Below are positions 17,501-24,282 of a stretch of 24,282 bases of DNA, one piece after another. Below the pieces are notes generated by a model. The model was given only the letters and a program-made list of their open reading frames with translations. It did not search any database and had not been told where the DNA came from. Numbering within the stretch: position 1 is the stretch's first letter; the number at the start of each line of letters is the position of its first letter. The translations under genes were made by a program, and so were the position numbers. The stretch comes from an uncultured Propionivibrio sp. (GTDB lineage: Bacteria > Pseudomonadota > Gammaproteobacteria > Burkholderiales > Rhodocyclaceae): positions 1-24,282 of the forward strand of contig CALAIL010000060.1 in the NCBI GenBank assembly GCA_937923255.1, given 5' to 3'.

Positions 17501-20495
17501 CGCTGGTGCCGCTGCACACACTGCCCAGGTCTTTGACGCTTTGCTGGTTGTCGTAGGAGTAGAAGCCGCCGACCAGGCGTTTGCGGCTGGTCACGGTTTT
17601 ATGCGCGATGGCGCGTACGTTGAGCTTGGTGTTCGCTTTTGGCGTGCCGTCGGTATTGAGCGCCAGCGCCTGAAGTTTCAGATCCTTGTTGACCGAGACC
17701 CAGCCTTCCGTCTTGATGCCGGCGACGACTGCCGCCGGCCAGATACGCTGCCGGCTTTGCAGGCTTTGGATTTCGCCGTTGGGATCGCTGTAGCTGGCTT
17801 CGAGGGTGATGTCCACCGGTGCGTCGCTGGCCGGGATGTTTTCAATGGTCAGTTCACCGCTGCCGTTCTTGTCGAGCTTGAGTGCCAGATGGTCGGCGAG
17901 CAGGCGCGTACCGCCTGAATCATCCGCATTTTCATCCGCTTCCTCGTCCGCCTCATAACGCCAGCGCCGCGTCTTGCCGAAAGAAAATTCATCGTGACCA
18001 GTGAAGTTGACCCCGCCCGGCGAGCTGCTCGCCGACACGTGTACCGGCAGGCCGTTGGCTGCACCGCCGTTGATGTAGGCCAGTTGCACGCGTATGGGCA
18101 GCTTGTTCAGCGCCGCGAACGGTGGCTTGTCGACGGGGACGATACTGCCGGTCATCGTCGGCAGGCGGAATTCTTCGACGCGGAAGCTGCCGCTTTCCAG
18201 CCAGACCTCGTCATTGTTTTGGTCTTTGCCGTTCAGCGTGATCGTGTATTCGCCGAGCTTGGCGTTCTTCGGGATCTGCCATTCACTAACGGCGCTCTGA
18301 CCGCCGCCGGCATTGGCCTGCCATTGCAGCGGCAGTTCGACTTGCTCGCCGCTGCCCGTATGCATGATGCGCAGGACATTCAGCGTCGCGGATGCAGACG
18401 TGAGACCTTGCAGATTTTCGGCACGCAGGTAGTGCTTCATGGAGACCGTTTCGCCGGCGCGGAACAGGCTGCGGTCAAGCACGCTGTGCGCGCGCAGGTC
18501 AAAGCCGCCCCGTTCGCTGGTCGGCGCGTTGAAACGCCAGGGTTCGATGCCGCGATCCCAGTCGCTCCAGACGAAGGCCATGTCTTGCACGCCTTTGGCG
18601 TCGGTGGCGCGGGCACTGACGAAGAACGCATTGCTGTAGCCGGTTTCTTCACTGTTGCATTCGGTGGCGTTGATGGCGGTTGGCGATTGCCAGATGCCCT
18701 GTTCGTTGGTTTGGCCGTTGACCAGCGGCTTGCCATCACAGCCACTGATGGCGACCTGCGCGTTGGCGACAGGCTTGCCGTCGTCCAGCCGCGTCACCCA
18801 GATCAGCGCATTTTCCCGTCCGCCCTTGAAATGTACGCCCAGGTTCGTTACCAGGGCGCTGGTGCGCACGTACATCGGATGTTTGCCGTAGCGCGTGTCG
18901 AGCAGACTTTCGCCGAGCAGCGAGGAGGCGACTTCCAGTACGTGGAAGCCCGGCTGCATGGGAATGCCGATGACTTCGAACGGCCGTGGGGATGCCGCGG
19001 CGGCTTTTCCGTCTACGGGAATGGCTTGCGTCTGCACGCCGGGAATTTTGCTCAGTAGCGAGATGGCGCGGGTTTCGACGTCGTTGTCGTCGATGCGCGG
19101 CAGCTCTTCTTCCGGCGAGCCTTTGGCCGGTTTGGGGATAGGCGGCGGCAGGTTGCTGGCGTCGTCCTTGGCGGCTTGCTTGCGGGAGACGATGCTTTGA
19201 TTCTGGTAACGCTGGATTTTTCGGTACCAGCGGATGATGTCCGCGTCGGATGTCAGGGTCAGCGTGCGCAGATTGGCTTCCAGTTTTGTGTTGCCGGATG
19301 CCTGGATGGCATCACCCGCTTCGACGTTGCGCAGGCTGATCGGCAGCAGAGCCGGGCCGTTTTTACCCTCGGCAAAGCGTTCAATGATGCCAAAGTCGGT
19401 TGAGGCAAACTTGGCCAGCGGTGGCATCGGGCCGGTCTTGATGGTTAGCGGAAAACTGTCGGCATTGCGCAGGGTGCGACCAGCGTCGTCGCGCAGATCG
19501 GCAGGCAAAACGATCTGCATGCTCGCCTGTTCGGGGAACAGCGCCTTGAAGCTGACCGTGGAAATGTCGCTGCCTTTGGCTTCATCGCTGCTCAGGCTGG
19601 GGGAGAGGTCTTCCTTGCCGGTTTTCAGGACGATTTTTTTCGCCTGCTCGACGGGGATTGGACTGCTGAAATTCAGCGTCAGCGGGCGAATCGGCAAACA
19701 GGCGGCCTGTGCGTTCGGGCGCTCGCAGCTGAATTCGGCCTCGAAAGGCGGGCGGACGTGAAAATTGTATTTTTTCGGCGTTTTATTAACCAAGCCGCCT
19801 GTGCTGCGGTATTCGCCGACGTGGAGCGTCACAGCGGCACTGCTGGGCAGGGCACGGTTGCAGCGCAACAATACGTAACGCTTCGGCTGCTGTTCCGCCG
19901 TTTTGGCAAACCAGCGGGTGGAGAGGACATCCGTGCGCTCTTTACCTTCAACCAGCACTGTCGGTATGGCTTCGCCGATACCTTCGACCTGGCAGCGGCT
20001 GGCTGCCTGCACGCTGGCGGCGTTGACGTCACCGTTGAAATTGAGGATGAAAATCTGCGCCTCGTCGATTTGACCGCTCGGCATGAAATAGCGGATGACT
20101 GGCGCGCCCGTTCTGAACTGGACGGTGTCCGGCGCCAGCGCTTCACCCTTCGGCGATTTGAAGCCGGCGACCGCCTTGGCCGTACAGCGAACATCAGGCG
20201 GCAGATCGTCGTCGAAATCGGCTGCCCAGGTTTTGGCATTGCGCCAGGCAGCATGGTGAGCGGGGATTTTTACGCTGGTGTTGCCGCTCTCACAGGTGAT
20301 CTTGTACGGTGCGGGCGCGCCGGGCTGACCGGCCACGACGGCTTCGGTATCGAACTGCACCACGAATTGCCTGACTCGGGAAACCTCTCCCTGCGGGGTG
20401 ATGCGGACGGGCTTGAGTGCCAGCGCCGGTGTGCTTACGGCAAGCAGCAGCAGTGATGCGGCGATACGGCGGCGAACAGAAGCGGTCGTTCTCAT
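14454..20495 (-). CDS. yfhM: Bacterial alpha-2-macroglobulin family protein with thioester
   Basis: A 2013-aa periplasmic protease trap. The ATG at 20495 is chosen over the open-frame extension to 20762: GAGGA lies five bases upstream and the sequence then begins with a signal peptide (MRTTASVRRR, core IAASLLLLAVS, ALA before LKPVRI). Macroglobulin-like beta domains follow. An MG2-type domain lies at about 665-770 (RSLFRAGETVSMKHYLR). A Gly-rich bait-like stretch lies at about 1275-1290. The A2M domain is marked by LLWNPRVKLDANGQAKLSVP near 1290. The thioester motif CLEQ is at 1517-1520 (Cys1517, Gln1520), followed by the helical thioester domain and C-terminal macroglobulin domains. E. coli YfhM is a lipoprotein of about 1650 aa; this protein is longer and has no lipobox. 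Its 3' end overlaps pbpC, the usual partner. The symbol follows E. coli usage. Confidence 0.93.
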   Translation of the reverse strand: MRTTASVRRRIAASLLLLAVSTPALALKPVRITPQGEVSRVRQFVVQFDTEAVVAGQPGAPAPYKITCESGNTSVKIPAHHAAWRNAKTWAADFDDDLPPDVRCTAKAVAGFKSPKGEALAPDTVQFRTGAPVIRYFMPSGQIDEAQIFILNFNGDVNAASVQAASRCQVEGIGEAIPTVLVEGKERTDVLSTRWFAKTAEQQPKRYVLLRCNRALPSSAAVTLHVGEYRSTGGLVNKTPKKYNFHVRPPFEAEFSCERPNAQAACLPIRPLTLNFSSPIPVEQAKKIVLKTGKEDLSPSLSSDEAKGSDISTVSFKALFPEQASMQIVLPADLRDDAGRTLRNADSFPLTIKTGPMPPLAKFASTDFGIIERFAEGKNGPALLPISLRNVEAGDAIQASGNTKLEANLRTLTLTSDADIIRWYRKIQRYQNQSIVSRKQAAKDDASNLPPPIPKPAKGSPEEELPRIDDNDVETRAISLLSKIPGVQTQAIPVDGKAAAASPRPFEVIGIPMQPGFHVLEVASSLLGESLLDTRYGKHPMYVRTSALVTNLGVHFKGGRENALIWVTRLDDGKPVANAQVAISGCDGKPLVNGQTNEQGIWQSPTAINATECNSEETGYSNAFFVSARATDAKGVQDMAFVWSDWDRGIEPWRFNAPTSERGGFDLRAHSVLDRSLFRAGETVSMKHYLRAENLQGLTSASATLNVLRIMHTGSGEQVELPLQWQANAGGGQSAVSEWQIPKNAKLGEYTITLNGKDQNNDEVWLESGSFRVEEFRLPTMTGSIVPVDKPPFAALNKLPIRVQLAYINGGAANGLPVHVSASSSPGGVNFTGHDEFSFGKTRRWRYEADEEADENADDSGGTRLLADHLALKLDKNGSGELTIENIPASDAPVDITLEASYSDPNGEIQSLQSRQRIWPAAVVAGIKTEGWVSVNKDLKLQALALNTDGTPKANTKLNVRAIAHKTVTSRKRLVGGFYSYDNQQSVKDLGSVCSGTSDSRGLLLCNVKIAEAGEIELIATASDDKGKTSEASTSVTVTRQGEIWWGGDDHDRMDVLPEKRTYQPGETAKFQVRMPFRRARALLTVEREGILHSEIITLTGQDPTVELKIRPEWGPNVYVSVLALRGRLYEVPWYSFFTWGFKSPREWWQAFRYDSKEYAAPTALVDLSKPAFRLGMAEIEVGLADRTLKVDVKADKESYQVREQAQVTIDVHLPDGKPAANAEVAVAAVDQALLELLPNRSWDLLHAMYQQRAWGVYTATAQMEIVGRRHYGRKAVAAGGGGGTGLTRELLDTLLLWNPRVKLDANGQAKLSVPLNDALTRFKIVAIADSGLDRFGTGETSIRSTQDLQIISGLPPLVREGDQFRAQITLRNTTQKEMKVDVAPRATLLELKPQTVTLPANGAQEIAWDVTAPVQLAFTRTQEILWEISAKDTAGSRASDALKISQRIIPATPVTVQQALLAQVDGQQIDFAPPPDSLNDPTNKVARGGLKVTLQPSLAESLPSVRDWFANYPFICLEQKASKAIGLRDKTLWQKILNDLPTYIDADGLASYFPPQTDGPARGSDTLTAYLLAVSHEAGKIDPDWQLPAAQRDRMLAGLTRFVEGKIERKFWSPRADRDPRKLAALEALSRYGRLQTRMLTSLTIAPNEWPTHALIDWVSILQRTPSIPERNARYEEAMQILRSRLSYQGTQLVFSTERDDYWWWLMVNSDVNGARLMLAVLDDPAWKDDLPALAVGLLARQKYGTWATTNANLWGGLAIERFAAKTETAPVAGQTRISLGGKQETIDWNKVTRAPETSDTLGKMAAAQAGYGAPPGTQSYINNSALLPWTIAGGGKPATLTMQQQGSGKPWATVQALAAVPLKAPLSAGYTIKKTVTPTQEAVKGKVTCGDVWRVRLEVNAAADMTWVVLSDPVPGGATLLGSGLGRDSALATGDEQSGGRGWLAFVERSFEAYRAYYEHLPKGKTVIEYTVRLNNAGHFNLPPTRAEALYAPEVFGATPNAPVRVEQANP

Positions 20496-20670
20496 GGGAT
20501 CCTCGTACTTGTGTGTGTGGTGTTCTGCAAAGAGATGTGCAAGAAAAACGGGCAAGCAAATATGCAAGATATGCGTAGCGTATGGATGTGTATGGATGCT
20601 TACGACCGCACACTTATATGTGACGCCGATAAGCTTTCGTGTAACCCAGCGTAAGCTTGCGTCATGGCGT

Positions 20671-20699
20671 ATCGTATCGCTATTGTCATTTCGAAACAA
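20671..20699 (-). promoter_or_regulatory. Possible promoter of the A2M-pbpC pair
   Basis: The minus strand shows TTGTTT (20694-20699) and TACGAT (20671-20676) with a 17-base spacer. The implied leader is about 170 bases and contains short direct repeats such as two copies of TATGGATG at 20581-20598. Match quality is moderate only. Confidence 0.3.
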
Positions 20700-21207
20700 G
20701 GTGACATCGGCCGTGCAGGGCCGAATTTCAGCGCGGAACTTTACGCTGCCTTGTCTATCCAATCGCGCTTAGGTTTTCTGGGTTGGGCGTCATTGCCCGT
20801 ATTCTCGTTTCATAAGGCATAAGGAAGGAATGTTGTTTGATTGCAAATAAAATCAGTCATTTGTAAACTATTTCACATATTGTTTACGGAGTTGAGTGTA
20901 AATTGCGATTTATGTTGCAATGTATTCATGATTGTTCAGCCGGATTGACTGATATTGCGTTGCCAGCAACAAAACCGTTCTGTTTTTAGGTGTTGGCACA
21001 AGCCTTGATAAGCAGTTTTGCCGGCGCGCTACGGCGCAAAACGGATGGGACAGACGTAACGGGCAGAGCAGCATACGAAAGGCTCGAATATTTCAATCTG
21101 CGCCCACACGTGATTCTCTATTACAGACTTTGCAGTCTGCCTCGATTTAAAAACCTTGTATTAACGCACGATCTCGCCAATCCGGCGATTTGCATGGAGA
21201 TTTTTCT
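20700..21207. other. AT-rich intergenic region upstream of the adhesin
   Basis: No gene is supported. The stretch 20810-20960 is clearly richer in A and T than the rest of the window (CAAATAAAATCAG, GTAAACTATTTCAC, GTAAATTGCGATTTATG). It is a plausible binding region for nucleoid proteins or regulators of the adhesin. TTGACT at 20945-20950 is a candidate -35 for the adhesin, but no good -10 follows at the right distance. A 73-codon frame (20990-21211) is discussed under rejected items and findings. Confidence 0.45.
20863..20887. promoter_or_regulatory. Inverted repeat GTAAAC-N13-GTTTAC upstream of the adhesin
   Basis: Six-base perfect inverted arms (20863-20868 and 20882-20887) lie about 320 bases before the adhesin ATG, in AT-rich DNA. 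They could be a dimeric regulator site. In such AT-rich sequence a match of this size can also arise by chance. Confidence 0.25.
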
Positions 21208-24200
21208 ATGAACCGTATTTATAAAACTGTCTGGAATGAAGCATTGGCCGCTTGGGTCGCCGTGCAGGAAACAGCCAAATCACATGGTAAATCGGCTTCT
21301 TCCGGTACGGGAGGGGGCAGCACTGTTGTTTTGGATAGATTGGGCATTAAAAAAGCCCAGCGCTTTGTTCCCGCAGTTATGGTGTCTGCCTTGGCGCTGG
21401 CGGCCGGACAGGCCAATGCCGGACCGGGCTTCTATCTTAACGATGGTCAGGATATTAACTGTACAGGTATTGCTGACAGTACGGGTGCTGTTCAATATGC
21501 CATTATGGGCACAAACATTCATACGCCATTGCAGAGTGTAAGCGGTGTGTACGTGCCGGGAACTTCTTTTTTTGGCATAACACCGACATATAACCCGTGT
21601 AATTCTGTCAATGGGAGTGGCGCGGAAAAACGTGATACGCAAACCAACCGCACCTTGTTCTATGGCAATGCGAGTGGTGTTAATGGAAATGCTACCGATA
21701 ATGGTGCCAAACACCTGACCTTGGGCGGCCGATTGGATGTCAATAGCGGCATCATTGGTGTGGGTGATCGTGGTAGCAATGGAGCAAACGCAACTAATAG
21801 CATCCGCATGGGGACAGGGGCGACTTTGCTTGATGCAAACAAACAAATAAATTCAATCGCTATCGGTGTTGATACCAAAGCGACTGTTAGGAATGCGGTG
21901 TCTATTGGCGCAGGCACGGAGGCTTCTGATCCTAGCAGTGTGGGAGAGGTAACGGCGGTTGGGTATACGGCTAAAGCTACTGCGGCGCATGCTACAGCGC
22001 TTGGTGCGCATGCAGAAGCCAAAAAGGATGGCGGCGCGGCGATAGGCTATGGAGCAAAAGCCACCGGTGTTGGTTCAGTCGCTGTGGGGCGCGAAAGCTA
22101 TTCGGGGACTGAGACAACCCCAGGCGCTGCGGTGGCTGATTTTACAACTGCCGCTGGTTTCCAGGCGAAAGCTCTTGGTTATGGCGCTGTTTCGTTAGGC
22201 TCAGGAGCGAAAGCAACTGCCAAAGATGCCGCTGCGCTTGGTCATGATGCTGAAGCATCCTTGGAAAACTCTGTTGCTTTGGGCAATGGAAGTAGCACCA
22301 AAGTGAATGCCTCTGCCATAACCAGCGCCACTGTAGGATCAATAACTTACAGTGGTTTTTCCGGTGCGACTAATCCTGCGGGTGTGCCTAGTGTTGCAGC
22401 AGGTGACCAAGTATCGGTGGGGGCTGCTGGAGCTGAGCGCCAAATCAAACACGTCGCTCCAGGTGCGATTAATGCAGCTAGTACAGACGCTATTAACGGC
22501 AGCCAGCTGTATGCTACACAAGCGGTGATTGGCAATGTGGCTGACAGCGTGAAGAATATCTTGGGTGGTAATGCAGCCGTAGGTGCTGATGGCAACCTCA
22601 GCATGAACAATATTGGTGGCACAGGCAAGGGCAACATTCACGAAGCCATTCAAGCCAGCAGAACCACCGTGTCTTCCAACAACGGCAGCCTTACGGTCAC
22701 CAAAACGACCAATGGGACAACTGGCGCAGATAACTACGATCTGAGTGTCAACGCCCAGAGCTTGGCCGAGTCTGCCCAGCTGCCGGTGGTGTACACCAAA
22801 GCTGACGGCAGCAAGGTCTACAAACACACCGACGGCAACTTCTACGATGCGCCCGAAGGTCAACCGGGGGCACAGCAAGTACAGCCTGGCGACGTGATTG
22901 CCAGCATGCAGAATGCAGCCGGCAGCACCACGATGCCCACCACCCTGGCCAACGTCAAGGCCGGTACCAAAGACACCGACGCAGTGAATGTGAGCCAGCT
23001 CAAAGGTGCAGCTGATGCCCTGGGCGGCGGCGCGGGCGTCAATACCGATGGCACCTTCAAAGCGCCCAGCTACACCATCGCCAAAACCGATGGCACGACC
23101 TACGCTCCGGCCAACAATGTCGGCGATGCGCTGAGCAATCTGAATGCTGAAGTCATCAAGCCCCTGACCTTTGCGGGCGACAGCGGTGCCAATGTTGAGC
23201 GCAAGCTGGGCTCTACCCTGAACGTGAAAGGTGGCACAACCGGCACCCTGACCGAAGGCAACATCGGTGTGGTGGCAGACGCTGTGAACAATACGCTCAA
23301 TATCAAGCTGGCCCAGAACATTGACTTGGGTAACAACGGCAGCGTGAAGACGGGCGCCACCCAGATGGACAACAACGGCATCACCATTGCCGCGCCGACT
23401 CCTACAGATCCGACGAACAAGGTAAGCCTGACCAGTGGCGGCTTGAACAACGGGGGCAACAAAATCAGCAATGTGGCTGACGGAACAGCCCCGAACGATG
23501 CGGTCAACCTCAGCCAGTTGCAGGCGATGGGTAAAGCAGCCAAAACGCACTACTACAGCGTCAACAGCAGCGAACAAGCTGCGGGCAGCAACTACAACAA
23601 CGACGGTGCTACGGGAACGGACGCACTGGCCGCTGGCGTCAAAGCCCAAGCGGCACAACGCAACTCCATAGCCATTGGTAATGAGGCGAAAGTAGAAAAT
23701 TCGCCGGCTAATCCATCTAGTAGCTCGATTGCCATTGGCGACAAAGCCAAAGCACAGGGTGATTTGGCGCTGGCTATTGGCCCGGGCGCCACAGTAAGCG
23801 GCGAAAACGCAGCGGGCGGCATTGCCATTGGCTCGGCTGCTACATCGAATAATGGCGGTATGGCGGTGGGTAGCGGCGCCAATGCCGGCAATGGCACCCC
23901 CATGATTCCCGGTCTGCCCGTGCGCCTGAACAACAACGTCGCCCTGGGCGATAGCGCACTGGTCAAAGACGACACCAACTTCCGCGTTGCCCTCGGGTCC
24001 TTCTCCATCGCTGGCGAATCAGACCTGACAGCCGCGCCCTACAAACCGACGGCAAATGCCAACGTTGCCGGCGTTGCAGGCCCTGGCGTAGAGCTGGGCG
24101 AAGTATCGGTTGGCGGCGACAACACGGCCGGAATGGGGAAAACCCTCTACCGTCGCATTACCAACGTAGCGGCCGGCGCGGCCGATACCGACGCAGTGAA

Positions 24201-24282
24201 TGTGAGTCAGCTGAAAGCGGCCACCAGCAAGGTCACTGCTGGTGACGGCATCACTGTTACCGATATAGCAAATACTGACGGC
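21208..24282 (+). CDS. Trimeric autotransporter adhesin (YadA/Hia-like), 3' end missing
   Basis: The first 1025 codons are open to the window edge. The ATG at 21208 follows GGAGA by seven bases. Residues 1-29 are an ESPR extended signal peptide (MNRIYKTVWNEALAAWVAVQ), and the hydrophobic signal core is at 53-67 with probable cleavage after ANA (69-71). Passenger: an N-terminal part with Cys85 and Cys131; a first YadA-like head at about 215-360 with repeats such as SIAIG, AVSIGAG, ATALGAHA, AAIGYGA and SVALGNG; a neck/stalk at 411-436 (RQIKHVAPGAINAAS...NGSQLYA). Further stalk modules carry DAVNVSQLK (591-599) and DAVNLSQLQ (764-772). A second head spans 819-932 and another DAVNVSQLK is at 995-1003. 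The C-terminal beta-barrel anchor would lie beyond the window. The family trimerises on the outer membrane and mediates adhesion. The 5' half uses noticeably more A/T-ending codons than neighbouring genes. Confidence 0.93.
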   Translation, partial: MNRIYKTVWNEALAAWVAVQETAKSHGKSASSGTGGGSTVVLDRLGIKKAQRFVPAVMVSALALAAGQANAGPGFYLNDGQDINCTGIADSTGAVQYAIMGTNIHTPLQSVSGVYVPGTSFFGITPTYNPCNSVNGSGAEKRDTQTNRTLFYGNASGVNGNATDNGAKHLTLGGRLDVNSGIIGVGDRGSNGANATNSIRMGTGATLLDANKQINSIAIGVDTKATVRNAVSIGAGTEASDPSSVGEVTAVGYTAKATAAHATALGAHAEAKKDGGAAIGYGAKATGVGSVAVGRESYSGTETTPGAAVADFTTAAGFQAKALGYGAVSLGSGAKATAKDAAALGHDAEASLENSVALGNGSSTKVNASAITSATVGSITYSGFSGATNPAGVPSVAAGDQVSVGAAGAERQIKHVAPGAINAASTDAINGSQLYATQAVIGNVADSVKNILGGNAAVGADGNLSMNNIGGTGKGNIHEAIQASRTTVSSNNGSLTVTKTTNGTTGADNYDLSVNAQSLAESAQLPVVYTKADGSKVYKHTDGNFYDAPEGQPGAQQVQPGDVIASMQNAAGSTTMPTTLANVKAGTKDTDAVNVSQLKGAADALGGGAGVNTDGTFKAPSYTIAKTDGTTYAPANNVGDALSNLNAEVIKPLTFAGDSGANVERKLGSTLNVKGGTTGTLTEGNIGVVADAVNNTLNIKLAQNIDLGNNGSVKTGATQMDNNGITIAAPTPTDPTNKVSLTSGGLNNGGNKISNVADGTAPNDAVNLSQLQAMGKAAKTHYYSVNSSEQAAGSNYNNDGATGTDALAAGVKAQAAQRNSIAIGNEAKVENSPANPSSSSIAIGDKAKAQGDLALAIGPGATVSGENAAGGIAIGSAATSNNGGMAVGSGANAGNGTPMIPGLPVRLNNNVALGDSALVKDDTNFRVALGSFSIAGESDLTAAPYKPTANANVAGVAGPGVELGEVSVGGDNTAGMGKTLYRRITNVAAGAADTDAVNVSQLKAATSKVTAGDGITVTDIANTDG
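22975..22994 (+). repeat. Adhesin internal direct repeat, copy 1
   Basis: Twenty bases, identical to 24187-24206, encode TDAVNVS of a stalk/neck motif in the same frame. Similarity continues beyond this core with synonymous changes. The two copies are 1212 bases (404 codons) apart, so recombination between them would delete or duplicate one stalk-plus-head block in frame. Confidence 0.7.
24187..24206 (+). repeat. Adhesin internal direct repeat, copy 2
   Basis: Second copy of the 20-base block described at 22975-22994, near the right edge of the window and in the same reading frame. Confidence 0.7.

Noticed and set aside
17994..19058. 354-codon plus-strand open frame
   Set aside because: Antisense to the alpha-2-macroglobulin gene, no ribosome site and no recognisable domain.
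20496..20762. N-terminal extension of the alpha-2-macroglobulin frame
   Set aside because: The ATG at 20495 has a good ribosome site and is followed immediately by a signal peptide; the extension would bury it.
20990..21211. 73-codon frame as a real gene
   Set aside because: Rare codons, no ribosome site before the GTG, and no recognisable features; kept only as a low-interest observation because of the ATGA overlap.
22339..23658. 439-codon minus-strand open frame
   Set aside because: Antisense to the adhesin repeats; its length follows from the Gly/Ala/Asn-rich codons of the adhesin.

Overview
This 24.3-kb window is high-GC chromosomal DNA from a Gram-negative bacterium. A betaproteobacterium (Burkholderiales or Rhodocyclales type) fits best. 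The reasons are the outer-membrane and periplasmic gene content, Shine-Dalgarno sites of the AGGAG type, TACAAT-like -10 boxes, and an ESPR-bearing trimeric autotransporter. No rRNA, tRNA, integrase, transposase or CRISPR array was seen, and the taxonomy is an inference from gene families only.

Left part (1-6.8 kb): housekeeping and small hypothetical genes. A YpfJ-type zinc metallopeptidase is preceded and overlapped by a small four-cysteine protein (both minus strand). Divergent from these are a small conserved-looking hypothetical protein and a 2',5' RNA ligase-type phosphodiesterase (thpR) on plus. A full-length multidomain phosphate acetyltransferase (pta, minus) converges on thpR. Next come a secreted DUF3859-like protein (plus) and a secreted DUF302 protein (minus). 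The intergenic DNA here holds two repeat families. One is a roughly 57-bp hairpin-forming element in two inverted copies, at the left edge and at 5.75 kb. The other is a degenerate repeat of about 39 bp, clustered on both sides of the DUF302 gene.

Middle part (6.8-11.8 kb): a four-gene minus-strand operon for an ABC importer of the Fe3+/phosphonate/sugar-phosphate-like class. The order is binding protein, ATPase, fused double-domain permease, second ATPase. Two ATPases with one fused permease suggest an asymmetric ATPase pair, and the second ATPase has an altered signature motif (LSGGG). A good TATAAT box lies upstream, just after a hairpin-rich stretch that probably ends the preceding transcript.

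Right part (11.9-20.5 kb): a minus-strand pair made of a 2013-aa bacterial alpha-2-macroglobulin with an intact CLEQ thioester motif, overlapping the start of pbpC (penicillin-binding protein 1C). This is the classic periplasmic defence and repair pairing. The pbpC start region carries a CCCG tetranucleotide repeat.

Right edge (21.2 kb to end): after an AT-rich intergenic region, the first 1025 codons of a trimeric autotransporter adhesin run off the window. They comprise an ESPR extended signal peptide, YadA-like head repeats, neck and stalk modules, a second head and a further stalk. Its 5' part looks lower in GC than the rest of the window.

I found no clearly new multi-gene system. The most unusual items are the two intergenic repeat families, the two-ATPase importer and the possible slippage tract in pbpC.
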